DNA of 64,000 nucleotides, from contig JBOEHE010000016.1 of assembly GCA_050633785.1 (NCBI GenBank), positions 35,950-99,949 of the forward strand, read 5' to 3'. Under the pieces are notes generated by a model. It ran no database searches. It was given only the letters and a program-made list of their open reading frames with translations, and was not told the DNA's origin. The translations under genes and the position numbers were made by a program. The stretch's first letter is position 1. The number at the start of each line of letters is the position of its first letter. The stretch comes from CALKZN01 sp050633785 (GTDB taxonomy: Bacteria > Pseudomonadota > Gammaproteobacteria > Arenicellales > Arenicellaceae). Positions 1 to 8,457 of the stretch are shown here, one piece after another.

Positions 1-375
1 AGGCAAGGCCACCTCAGCGCTCAGAACAATCTTGGCTATATGTACGATGAAGGCTTAGGTATTGAACAGGATTACGTCAAAGCTCGAACATGGTATGAAA
101 AAGCGGCCGCTCAAGGCAATGCCAGTGCCCACAACAACCTTGCCTATCTTTATGACAACGGCTTGGGAGTCGAGCAAGACCACGCCAAGGCCAGAGAGTT
201 ATATTTGTTTTCTGCCAACAAAGACAACTACTATGCGCAGTTTAATCTCGGCTACAACTACCACCATGGTATTGGAGTTGAAGTAGACCTCGACAAAGCA
301 CGTCAGTGGTACACGAAATCAGCAGATCTGGGCTATGAATCGGCAATAGAGGCATTGACAGAGCTGCCAGACTGA
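1..375 (+). CDS. Sel1-repeat (TPR-like) protein, 3' part
   Basis: The reading frame is open from base 1, so the gene begins before the window. Three or more Sel1 repeats of about 36 residues are visible, each with the pattern AxxNLxxxYxxGxGVxxDxxKAxxWYxxAA. Sel1 repeats form alpha-solenoids used for protein-protein contacts, often in envelope or signalling proteins. The last repeat is followed by a short tail and TGA at 373-375. The partner and location cannot be told from this fragment. Family assignment is firm; function is open. Confidence 0.9.
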   Translation, partial: RQGHLSAQNNLGYMYDEGLGIEQDYVKARTWYEKAAAQGNASAHNNLAYLYDNGLGVEQDHAKARELYLFSANKDNYYAQFNLGYNYHHGIGVEVDLDKARQWYTKSADLGYESAIEALTELPD

Positions 376-405
376 AAGCTTCAGGCGGGAACAATAGCAT
401 TGGAT

Positions 406-446
406 AAAAAAAGCCGCACATTCCCTTATAATGCGCGGCTTTTTTA
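406..446. terminator. Bidirectional intrinsic terminator
   Basis: An A-tract, GCCGC, a short loop, GCGGC and a T-tract (406-446) form a hairpin with T-runs on both strands. It lies between the convergent Sel1-repeat gene and the phytase-like gene, so it can end transcripts from either side. Confidence 0.85.
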
Positions 447-471
447 ATGTTTAAATAGCTAAAGCTTGCGC

Positions 472-2694
472 TTAATTATTCACGGCTTTTATCTGACCAA
501 TAGAGAAGAAGTTGGTTTCACCAGAACTGTCATCAACCCCATCATTATCAGTCACAACAAAACCTGCACCATTTTTGTCAATGGCAAAACCTTCCACTTT
601 GTCTGTGACATAGCCATTGAAGGCTTGCAAATCAGCGATAAAGTCATGCACCAGTTCCTTTTTCACCAGTGGTAAATCGCCGCCCAGTTCAGCAGGTTTC
701 AAGTCAGCTTGAGCAACGCGGTATAAACGCTTCACAGCCGCCTTTTCACCAATTTGATTGTCACGCTCAATGATGTAAACCGAATCGCCATAGGCCGTGA
801 TTTCGGACAGTCCCACCCAACCAGTTTCCGCCGGTTCTGTCGGGTAACGCACTGCTCCCCATTGTTTGCTTTTGGTGTTATACGACAATAATTTCACCGT
901 ATTCACTGGATCATCCTGCCATTGACGCTGGATAGCAATCCACAAGGTGTCACCAATGCGGGTGATGCCTTCAGCACCGAAGCGTTTTTCATTGCGCAAC
1001 AGTTCTGCCGGAAAGGCAATTTCACTCTTCTTTTTGCCAATCTTGCCTTTGGCATCCACATGATACAGACCATGTGGAATCATTCGTCCAGTGCGTCCTT
1101 CAGAAGCCAACCAGAAACCGCCTTTACCATCGGTGGTAATGCCTTCAAGGTCCAGTTTTTGCGCCGGCATGCCATCACGAGTGACCGGCGTCGCCTGAAT
1201 AATTTTCGCTGGCGATTGGGTGGCATCAATAGTAAAAATAGTGGGTTGACTGCGGTAAAAGCTGTCATTCACGGCATACAACCTGCCGGGCTGTTCTGGA
1301 TCGGCAACCAAACCAGAAAGTGCTCCCCAACCAATGGGACGCCCATCTTTGATCACAGATTGCAGCTGTGGGTATGCTGGTTTGCCTGCAGCCAATTCAA
1401 ACACCATCACATGGGCACGTGGGCCTTTGTCTTCCAGCAAATCTTTTTCATTGGCTGTGATCAATAAGTTTTTGGCAGGAATGGCCACCGCTGATTCAGG
1501 GCCAACACCGGATGGCAGCAGCTGGACAAATTCAGGCTCGGCACCCGTGTCTTTATAAACGCCCACCACTGAACCTCGCTCTGACATCACAAAGATATAG
1601 CGTTGACCATTGAACGTTGCCACTTCCAGACCTTCAGGTTCAACACCCTTGTTGCCAGAGCGTTTTTCGGGATAATGTCCCGCCTGCGCCACGATATATT
1701 CAAAGCTCAGACCTGATTCAAACAGCACCTTACCCTGCTTGTTGAAAATCGTGAAACCACGAGAACCGCCTTCATAGTCGCCTTCATTGGCGGTCACAAA
1801 GCGCTGCTTGTCCAACCATTTCACCGCATCAGGTTCACGCTTGCGCTGCATTTGCTTGCCAGCAAATGTCAAGGCACCTTCTTCGCCTAAATCAACATTG
1901 TTCAAATCCACACTGCCAGCCGAAAAATGTGCCAGCACTTTCGCCTGCTTCGCACTGACAATTGCGATGTGATTGTTTTCCTGCATGGTCACCACAATCT
2001 CATTGTTATCATTGAAATCAACAAACTCCGGCTCAGGATCACTGGGTGCAATCTCGGCCAGGCCAACCAGACTGACAACTTTTTTGTGTTCGCACACAGG
2101 CACGCCTTTGCGCAATGGAATGATCACCAGATGTCCCGCAGGCAACTGCGGCAATACGCCGTCGTTCAAGTCTTCATCGCGTTCGTTTTCGATGGCAACG
2201 GCCACATATTTTTCGTCTTTGGACACCGCCACTGAATCGGGTTGACCACCCAAGTCACAACGCCCTACCGGTTTTCTCGACACCATCGACAAAGCCAGCA
2301 AATGGCCATTGGGTTCAACATAATTCTCAGACGTGTTAACACCCGCCATCACATTATCGCCCGCAACCGCCACTGACGTCGGTTCACCAGCCGTTTTATA
2401 AAAACCCGCTGCCTTGGGTTGCCTGGGATTTTGAATGTCAAAAAAGCCCAGCCCCTGCATGGGACTGTCTGAATACACCAAGGTATTGCCGTCTTTCGAC
2501 GCAGCAATAATTTCTGGAGAAGTTTCCGTTTTCCAATCGGTGCCTTCAGGTAAATTCTCAGTGGTCGAAATAGCCGCAATTCGTTGAAAAGATGTTGGAA
2601 CATTGGCTGAATCAGCAAACGCAACAGGCGTAACAACCAAGAGACAGGAAGCAATAGCCACTGAAACAGCGGCAGGATATCGAATAAGATTCAT
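472..2694 (-). CDS. Exported phytase-like esterase (PF13449-type), 740 aa
   Basis: The N-terminus has a short basic region, a hydrophobic stretch and an AFA-D cleavage site near residue 27, a good Sec signal peptide, so the protein is periplasmic or secreted. Residues of about 30-420 look like a beta-propeller (repeated PxSVAV, EGLEVA, GPESAVAI strands), as in choice-of-anchor-I-type proteins. The C-terminal third has the markers of the esterase-like-activity-of-phytase family: DLEGITTD, FGAEGITRIGD, VEGFAID and a final VVTDNDGVDD acidic motif. A likely role is hydrolysis of phosphate esters or lactone-type substrates outside the cytoplasm; the substrate is unknown. It is monocistronic and ends at the shared terminator. 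Confidence 0.8.
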   Translation of the reverse strand: MNLIRYPAAVSVAIASCLLVVTPVAFADSANVPTSFQRIAAISTTENLPEGTDWKTETSPEIIAASKDGNTLVYSDSPMQGLGFFDIQNPRQPKAAGFYKTAGEPTSVAVAGDNVMAGVNTSENYVEPNGHLLALSMVSRKPVGRCDLGGQPDSVAVSKDEKYVAVAIENERDEDLNDGVLPQLPAGHLVIIPLRKGVPVCEHKKVVSLVGLAEIAPSDPEPEFVDFNDNNEIVVTMQENNHIAIVSAKQAKVLAHFSAGSVDLNNVDLGEEGALTFAGKQMQRKREPDAVKWLDKQRFVTANEGDYEGGSRGFTIFNKQGKVLFESGLSFEYIVAQAGHYPEKRSGNKGVEPEGLEVATFNGQRYIFVMSERGSVVGVYKDTGAEPEFVQLLPSGVGPESAVAIPAKNLLITANEKDLLEDKGPRAHVMVFELAAGKPAYPQLQSVIKDGRPIGWGALSGLVADPEQPGRLYAVNDSFYRSQPTIFTIDATQSPAKIIQATPVTRDGMPAQKLDLEGITTDGKGGFWLASEGRTGRMIPHGLYHVDAKGKIGKKKSEIAFPAELLRNEKRFGAEGITRIGDTLWIAIQRQWQDDPVNTVKLLSYNTKSKQWGAVRYPTEPAETGWVGLSEITAYGDSVYIIERDNQIGEKAAVKRLYRVAQADLKPAELGGDLPLVKKELVHDFIADLQAFNGYVTDKVEGFAIDKNGAGFVVTDNDGVDDSSGETNFFSIGQIKAVNN

Positions 2695-2804
2695 AACTAC
2701 TCAAACAGGTTAAAATAAAAACCGCAGTATCCCAAGCAAATGTTGCAGCAAGATTAACATAGCTGGAGGTAGTTAAACTGCTTTTGGGTATTCAGCATTC
2801 TGTC

Positions 2805-3143
2805 TCAGGATGCTGATCGATTCGCTGCCAAATACCCCTTGCCCCACTTTTCCAGCTCCAGCACAACCGGCTCGAGACTCTTTCCCAATTCAGTCAGAGA
2901 ATATTCTACCTTGGGAGGCACCTGTGGGTAGACCTCGCGATGAACAATGCCATTGGCTTCCAGATCGCGCAGTTGCTTGGTCAACATGCGTTGCGTGATA
3001 TCAGGAATAAGGCGCATCAACTCATTATATCTCCGCGTATCAGAACACAGATAATACAAAATCATTCCTTTCCATTTGCCTCCAATCAAATCGAGAGCGG
3101 TCTCTGTCGGACACGCTTCCATATCAACATCGATATTAGTCAT
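2805..3143 (-). CDS. HxlR-family redox/aldehyde-responsive transcriptional regulator
   Basis: A winged-helix protein of about 112 aa with the family signature: an N-terminal Cys-Pro (ACPTETALDLIGGKWK), RYNEL, ITQRMLTKQLRDLE and a beta-wing with PPKVEYSLTELG. In HxlR proteins such as YodB and HypR the Cys near the N-terminus is the redox or electrophile sensor. I chose ATG at 3143 rather than the longer frame to 3194, because the longer N-terminus does not fit the family and would run through two palindromes that look like its own operators. It is divergent from the flavin reductase gene, which it probably represses until an electrophile is sensed. Confidence 0.88.
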   Translation of the reverse strand: MTNIDVDMEACPTETALDLIGGKWKGMILYYLCSDTRRYNELMRLIPDITQRMLTKQLRDLEANGIVHREVYPQVPPKVEYSLTELGKSLEPVVLELEKWGKGYLAANRSAS

Positions 3144-3157
3144 GCATTGTTCCCATA

Positions 3158-3192
3158 ACATACAAAAATGTATGTATAGCACAAAAATGTGC
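3158..3192. promoter_or_regulatory. Two tandem operator palindromes for the HxlR regulator
   Basis: ACATACA-AAAA-TGTATGT (3158-3175) and GCACA-AAAA-TGTGC (3179-3192) are perfect inverted repeats sharing the core ACA-AAAA-TGT, with centres 19 bp apart. They sit in the divergent promoter region between the HxlR gene and the OYE reductase. The spacing of about two helical turns suggests two dimers on one face. Assignment to HxlR is inference from position. Confidence 0.7.
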
Positions 3193-3261
3193 ATTCTTAC
3201 AAAAAAGCACGCATTGTTCTACAGTAGCCGAAATTCACATAACTACATAAGGCTGACTTAA

Positions 3262-4368
3262 ATGCTCAAAGAACATTCACTACTGCAAGCTATCAAAATT
3301 AACCATCTATCCCTGAACAGCAGAATCGTTGTTGCTCCCATGAGCCGCGTGAGCACCCAAGGTGATGGCATTGCCACACCTTTGATGGAGCAATACTACC
3401 AACGCTATGCCACAGGTGGCTTTGGCTTAACGATCACAGAGGGCACCTACACAGACCGTTCGCTCTCCCAAGCCTATCCCAAGCAACCCGGCATCACCAA
3501 TGACCAACAACAACAGGGCTGGGCGAATGTGGTCAACGCCACCCACAAAGCCGGAGGAAAAATCATTCTCCAATTGATGCACGCCGGAGCCTTGTCGCAA
3601 CACCTGACAAACACCCGCAGCGCCTCAGCCATTCAACCAATGCGGCACATGTTAGCGGGATACAGCAAAAAACAAGGTCGCTTCCCAGTGCCACAGGCCA
3701 TGAATCTATCTGAAATTGAGCAAGTGATCGAAGGGTTTTGCCACTCTGCCAAACGTGCCCAAGCAGCGGGCTTTGACGGTGTTGAAGTCCACGCAGCCAA
3801 TGGCTACCTGCTGGACCAATTCCTGACCGACTACACCAACGAACGAGAAGACCAATACGGAGGCAGCCTAGAAAACCGCTGTCGATTAAGCACCGACATC
3901 ATCAGCGCAATCAAAGACTGCGTTGCAGACAACTTCATCGTCGGCATCCGGCTCTCACAGGGTAAAGTCAACGACTTTGACTACACTTGGCCAGGCGGAG
4001 TTGAAGATGGCAAAATCATATTTTCAGCCATAGAACAGGCCGGAACCGACTACATTCACTTCGCCAGCGAAGGCAAAGGCTTCGACCACGGTTGTCTCAG
4101 CCGAGATGGACAAAGCCTGACCAAATTGGCCAGAGACATCACCCAACTGCCCGTCATCGCCAACGGCGGACTGGGTGATCTCAATGAAGCCAAACGTATT
4201 TTCGAAGGCGGACACGCTGATCTGATCGCCCTTGGCACCGCAGCACTGGCCAATCCAGACTGGCCGCTTCGATTTGAGGCTCAAGATAATATTCGCCCGT
4301 TTGACCCTGATATGTTTGCTAATGGTGTGACGGTGGAAGAGCAGTTTAAATGGGAAGAAAGACGGTAG
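3262..4368 (+). CDS. Old-yellow-enzyme family NAD(P)H:flavin oxidoreductase (alkene reductase)
   Basis: A 368-aa TIM-barrel FMN enzyme. Visible motifs are VVAPMSR, QLMHAG (residues 105-110) and the active-site block HAANGYLLDQFL (177-188), where His177 and Asn180 are the substrate-binding pair. It is followed by TNEREDQYGGSLENR and the C-terminal phosphate-binding ANGGLGD and DLIALGTAALANPDWP. Such enzymes reduce electrophilic C=C bonds (quinones, enals, nitro compounds) with NAD(P)H in the cytoplasm. Divergence from an HxlR gene fits an electrophile-detoxification module. The exact substrate cannot be read from sequence. Confidence 0.92.
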   Translation: MLKEHSLLQAIKINHLSLNSRIVVAPMSRVSTQGDGIATPLMEQYYQRYATGGFGLTITEGTYTDRSLSQAYPKQPGITNDQQQQGWANVVNATHKAGGKIILQLMHAGALSQHLTNTRSASAIQPMRHMLAGYSKKQGRFPVPQAMNLSEIEQVIEGFCHSAKRAQAAGFDGVEVHAANGYLLDQFLTDYTNEREDQYGGSLENRCRLSTDIISAIKDCVADNFIVGIRLSQGKVNDFDYTWPGGVEDGKIIFSAIEQAGTDYIHFASEGKGFDHGCLSRDGQSLTKLARDITQLPVIANGGLGDLNEAKRIFEGGHADLIALGTAALANPDWPLRFEAQDNIRPFDPDMFANGVTVEEQFKWEERR

Positions 4369-4494
4369 TAGATATAGAACTTCCGATACCAGGGGCGGGG
4401 TGAAATAATCGACTCTGCCCCTCCCTTTATCCTTCATTCGTTTCTGTAGTAAGCCCTAAAAGAAGGAAAAAGGGTTGAATCTATTGTTAGACGA

Positions 4495-5760
4495 TTATTC
4501 ATCAATAAACGATGTAATGCTATCACAAAACTCTTTTATCCCAGATTCATTCACAATTAACTCAACGTTTTTAATCTGAATCATGTTAGCTATTCCCCAC
4601 GAAAACTCCTTCAAATCTTTTTTAATAAACTCTCTGTAACTCGGACCATACCGCCCAGACGTGTGCTGAATTCTATTGTATCTACTATATGCATTCGCAA
4701 AAACAAATAGAGGCTTTACATCCCAATCTTGTGAAACTAACGTTTCTATTTCCTCCATTCTACGAGGGCCACAAACTACTATTTTGTTCGCTCCGAAATC
4801 TGAACTAATTAGATCTTGAGCAATTGCGTCCTCATTCCCATTAGCCCAAACCTCTTTTTCCATGAAATCCAAAATAGATCCTTTAAATCCATCGCTATCA
4901 TTAAATCGATTCCATGCAAATGAACTCATTTCAGCATGAACATAACCAAACTCTCTAGCAAGATATTGCCCAATTGTCGTCTTCCCAGCATTGCTTGGCC
5001 CTAATACTAAAATCATTTCTTTCTTATTGCCGCCGTTATCATGCCGATGACCTGTAAAAACATCATAAGTAGCTTTTTCCAATGGAGCTACAGCTGTGTA
5101 TGGTGTTTGTTTTCCTAGTTTATGATCAGAGCATATTGTTTTTACTCTATCAATCAGTTCTCTATTAAATTGGAATGGCGTGAACGGCGTGTCAAGGTCA
5201 TTAATCAAACAAGTAAAAGTATGAGTAAACACTCCACCTTGTAATTTAGCTAATTCTTTTGCAGTCTCGCCAGGGCTACAACTAAAGTAAGTTATTACAC
5301 CTTTTCTTCTAGATAATTCAGCAGTTCTTTCTCCAAAGCTATTAATGCCTCGGTTATTTTCAGATCTACAAGCATCAATTATTACAACAATATTCCCCGC
5401 TCCAGACAACTTAAGAAAATCAACAACATCATCTGTGCTTATTGCAGTACTCAAATCTGCAAAGACTGTATCTTTAGCGATTAAATAATCCTTTCCATCT
5501 ATAGAAAAGCCATGGCCTGCATAAAAGAAAACCACAGTATCTGTTTCTGAATAGTTTAGATTTTCAAACCCTTGAAGTTTTTCTATTATGTGTTCTGAGA
5601 TTGGACTACAACATTGATCATTTAATATATTTACTACAATTTCTGGATGCCTATTACTAAATGACTTTGATATGCTTTCAGAATCTTGAGCACATAGTCC
5701 AAGAGTTTGAAAATTGTCATACTCATTAATTCCAATAGATAATAAAGAAGCGTTGCTCAT
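4495..5760 (-). CDS. Caspase-like (C14) protease fused to a P-loop nucleotide-kinase-like domain
   Basis: 421 aa with two domains. Residues 1-235 are a caspase/metacaspase fold: SIGINEY at strand 1, catalytic His83 in FFYAGHGF, catalytic Cys131 in IIDACRS, then TYFSCSPGETA and VFTHTFTCLI. Residues 245-421 hold a Walker A, GPSNAGKT (254-261), then VVCGPRRMEEIE (328-339), FVFANAYSRYNRI (352-364) and REFIKKDLKEF (376-386). That pattern resembles dephospho-CoA or dNMP kinases, with the usual DGIR replaced by CGPRR. Its ATG overlaps the stop of the upstream GHMP gene by one base (TAATG), so the two are translationally coupled. Bacterial caspase-like proteases act as suicide effectors in anti-phage systems. 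The fused domain may sense or make the trigger. The fusion is unusual and I know of no named system with it. Confidence 0.85.
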   Translation of the reverse strand: MSNASLLSIGINEYDNFQTLGLCAQDSESISKSFSNRHPEIVVNILNDQCCSPISEHIIEKLQGFENLNYSETDTVVFFYAGHGFSIDGKDYLIAKDTVFADLSTAISTDDVVDFLKLSGAGNIVVIIDACRSENNRGINSFGERTAELSRRKGVITYFSCSPGETAKELAKLQGGVFTHTFTCLINDLDTPFTPFQFNRELIDRVKTICSDHKLGKQTPYTAVAPLEKATYDVFTGHRHDNGGNKKEMILVLGPSNAGKTTIGQYLAREFGYVHAEMSSFAWNRFNDSDGFKGSILDFMEKEVWANGNEDAIAQDLISSDFGANKIVVCGPRRMEEIETLVSQDWDVKPLFVFANAYSRYNRIQHTSGRYGPSYREFIKKDLKEFSWGIANMIQIKNVELIVNESGIKEFCDSITSFIDE

Positions 5761-6710
5761 TATTTTTGTCCGTTAACGATTTGTGATTGATAGTAGTGAA
5801 TTGGCTTAAATGGGTATTTACTAATAATTTTTTTTATTCTTTCAGGTTTTTTGGTTAAACAATACATTGTTGGTCCCATGCTACTAAGGCCAAGTGCAAT
5901 ATTTGTATCCAATGATTCCCAGTATTTTTTAAATTTTAACGTTTCACTATCCTGATGACTCCATTCTATTTTCTTCATTCCTAATTCTTGTATTGACTTT
6001 AATGCCAGTTGAACTCCATCATCACAAGATGATAATAGTGATGGCACAAGTACACCAGATATAACTGATAATAACTCCCTAGTTGAGTCATGGGAGAGCG
6101 GGCAGTTGTCTTTAAAAATAGCTAACTCAACTTTTCCAAAAACACCTTTTTTTGCGTACCTGAAATGGCAAATATAATAATCGTTTAAATCAAATGAGGT
6201 AATTAATTTGGGAGGTCTTGAAGATGAGTAAGATGAAGGTAAAAATGTACTTTTATCTCTTGGGAACCTACGGCCAGCATCCCACACTACGCCACCTTTT
6301 TGGGAAGCCCAATACCCAACTCCAGAAGTACCTCCGCGTTTTGCCTCAATAGCTATTTCACTCGGAGAAAGCCCTAACTCAAATAGCTTACTAGTTGCTT
6401 TTCCTATGCCTAAAAGTAGCGCAGTTTTAGAGCCGAGACCAATATGACTTTCTATTTTAGTTGGTATCGTAATAGTAAAATCAGGTAATTTAAATCGAGC
6501 AATAAATCGAGACTTTAGTTTTTCAATTTCATTCTCAAATTCAAGATCAACATTCAGCTTACTATTGGAAATATCTCTGCCTACACATATTTCCCACTTT
6601 GGTTCATCAATTGCAAAACCGATTCCTCCATCAATGCGCCCCATATAGCCACTCTCATTTATTAAAGCAGCGTGAATTCTCGCATGAGATTGTATGGTTA
6701 CTCTATCCAT
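5760..6710 (-). CDS. Beta-RFAP-synthase-like GHMP-fold protein in a defence-type operon
   Basis: 316 aa. It has the features of beta-ribofuranosylaminobenzene 5'-phosphate synthase: ARIHAALINESG and GRIDGGIGFAIDEP at the start, the GHMP loop SHIGLGSKTALL (89-100; usual GLGSGTQ), RGGTSGVG (125-132), KGGVVWDAG (138-146) and a C-terminal GLSSMGPTMY (274-283). The classical enzyme joins PRPP to p-aminobenzoate for methanopterin synthesis. No other methanopterin gene is present here, and the neighbours are an AIPR protein and a caspase fusion. I infer a repurposed enzyme, perhaps making a ribosylated or phosphorylated signal from PRPP or a nucleotide. No clear Shine-Dalgarno precedes the ATG. The GLGSKT loop (Lys for Gly) departs from canonical enzymes. 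Confidence 0.8.
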   Translation of the reverse strand: MDRVTIQSHARIHAALINESGYMGRIDGGIGFAIDEPKWEICVGRDISNSKLNVDLEFENEIEKLKSRFIARFKLPDFTITIPTKIESHIGLGSKTALLLGIGKATSKLFELGLSPSEIAIEAKRGGTSGVGYWASQKGGVVWDAGRRFPRDKSTFLPSSYSSSRPPKLITSFDLNDYYICHFRYAKKGVFGKVELAIFKDNCPLSHDSTRELLSVISGVLVPSLLSSCDDGVQLALKSIQELGMKKIEWSHQDSETLKFKKYWESLDTNIALGLSSMGPTMYCLTKKPERIKKIISKYPFKPIHYYQSQIVNGQK

Positions 6711-6792
6711 TTATTATATTAAATGTCGAAGAATGTGTCAGGTGTTGCCAATTGCTATGCATCTGAATGGCAGAAACCAGTATACTAAAAAG

Positions 6793-8457
6793 TTATTTTT
6801 CATCCTCACCTACCTGAATGAATGAAGCTAGTTTCGTTTTAGTTTTAGCATCCTTAAAATATCGGTTAAACGAAAATGATTCGTCACGTTCCTGTGTTAG
6901 TTTTACTAGAGCAGATACGTATTCAATAGCTTCAGGTATAAGTTTAACTGTATTATCATAGTCAAGTCTTTTGATAGACCTTTCATCACAAATTTGTCCA
7001 ACGGCAAACAACACATGATAGGCACCATCAATTAGAAAAAGGTGATTCAAATCAAAAGATTCTTGCTTTCTGATTGACGATTGGAGTACCTTTTTTATAG
7101 ATTCAATTGAGTTTAAAATCTTTAGTGAGCACAAAAGCTCATCAGCAATTACCTCATCCGTAAAAATCTGATCATACAAATCTGAAAATATTCTGCCTCT
7201 ATCTTTCTTAGCAACTTCTGGCAAATCAAGAATATATGCTAAATATGCTTGCCCAGCTGTCAACGCATCAACACGACTCCCCTTCGGTTTATCTGCATGT
7301 TGTTTAAGCTTTCTTTCATAATAAAGCCCCATTCCTTCAAACGCCTCTTCTAATTTCTTTTGAATATCATCATTTGACCTTAAGTCTCTGCTTTTAATCG
7401 GAGTTTGACTATTAGTTGACTCAGCAATCGCCAAACTAACTGGTTGAGATTTTGTTTCAATGATTCTTGCCACTAATAAGACATCATTAAGCTTTTCTGC
7501 GTCTAATTGATATGCTTCAAAAAGTGCATTAGAGGTTTGACCTCCATTTACGATTTGTATATTTTCTAATTCAACAACAGGTGCTCGTTTACCTTTTGGG
7601 TATGAAAACGAATCACAAGTAATAGTGATTCCATTATTCAGATACCAGAATAAAGAATTGTCTTCCGACAAGGCTGCTTCAATAATTTTTCGATTTATTT
7701 TATTAGTCCTGCTCAAGTAGACTCGCACATTATCATTGAATATTTCCTTGTTTATCACAGATGGGTTTTCTGAATCAGAAATAACCCTTACTATCTCGCT
7801 CGCTTCAATTGTACAGATTAGGCCACGAATATTCCCATCTGTTCGATCAAAAAAATCCTTATCAACAATCTGTAGTTTATCATTGATTCTTACCGACTTT
7901 TTATCAACAAACATCCCAACAATAGAATCAAGGCTGTGATGATGAACATTAAAGTATTTGAATTTACCTAATGCTGCATTTGCACGAGTTTGCTCCTCAT
8001 CTGTCATCGGTAATGTGTTACCACAAAAATGAACCTCTACAAAAGGTTTTGGCTTATCCAAAGCCAACCAAACCTCTCTTACTTTATTCCAAAGTATTGG
8101 ATTACAGGTGTCCTTCAACGATTTATTCATATCCAATAAATCGTCAAAAAATGAAACTAACTTATCTATTTCATTGCTAGGGAAATTCTTTTTCGTATTT
8201 TCAAAAGTATCCACATATTTAAATTGGAATATATGAATCGAGTTCCGGCCATCTCTATCGTCGATAAAAATAGCGTCAACTCCTCTATCTTTACTTCCAT
8301 CAGTTATAGAATCCTCTGCTTCTTCGTCTGATATATCAAGTAAAGATGCAACCATTAGAATCGGAAAAGCTTTTTGCTCAGAATCAATACCACTTTCCGT
8401 ATCTAGATAGGCCTTTGTTTTATGACCTAGCGTGTTCCAATCTAATAAGTTAGTCAT
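6793..8457 (-). CDS. AIPR-family (abortive infection phage resistance) protein with nuclease-like N-terminus
   Basis: 554 aa. Residues 50-81 read DGSKDRGVDAIF...FQFKY, with Asp61 and Q78-x-K80: the D...QxK arrangement of Mrr/PD-(D/E)XK-type nucleases. The AIPR core follows, with FWYLNNGITI (270-279), IVNGGQT (302-308), a region rich in N, S and Q (AESTNSQTPIKSRDLRSND), then YYERK. AIPR proteins occur in abortive-infection and restriction-linked loci. It is the first gene of the minus-strand operon, 82 nt ahead of the GHMP gene. It is the probable effector or DNA/RNA-acting component. Codon use and the surrounding DNA look more AT-rich than the flanks, consistent with transfer. Confidence 0.88.
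   Translation of the reverse strand: MTNLLDWNTLGHKTKAYLDTESGIDSEQKAFPILMVASLLDISDEEAEDSITDGSKDRGVDAIFIDDRDGRNSIHIFQFKYVDTFENTKKNFPSNEIDKLVSFFDDLLDMNKSLKDTCNPILWNKVREVWLALDKPKPFVEVHFCGNTLPMTDEEQTRANAALGKFKYFNVHHHSLDSIVGMFVDKKSVRINDKLQIVDKDFFDRTDGNIRGLICTIEASEIVRVISDSENPSVINKEIFNDNVRVYLSRTNKINRKIIEAALSEDNSLFWYLNNGITITCDSFSYPKGKRAPVVELENIQIVNGGQTSNALFEAYQLDAEKLNDVLLVARIIETKSQPVSLAIAESTNSQTPIKSRDLRSNDDIQKKLEEAFEGMGLYYERKLKQHADKPKGSRVDALTAGQAYLAYILDLPEVAKKDRGRIFSDLYDQIFTDEVIADELLCSLKILNSIESIKKVLQSSIRKQESFDLNHLFLIDGAYHVLFAVGQICDERSIKRLDYDNTVKLIPEAIEYVSALVKLTQERDESFSFNRYFKDAKTKTKLASFIQVGEDEK

Noticed and set aside
922..1467. 181-codon open frame on the plus strand inside the phytase-like gene
   Set aside because: It is antisense to a well-supported coding gene, has no ribosome site and no recognisable domain; a shadow frame.
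4024..4437. 137-codon minus-strand frame over the end of the OYE gene
   Set aside because: It overlaps conserved OYE codons and shows no protein-like pattern.
5760..6710. Genuine methanopterin biosynthesis gene
   Set aside because: No other pathway gene is in the window and the operon partners are conflict proteins; kept as a repurposed homologue, though the rest of the genome is unseen.
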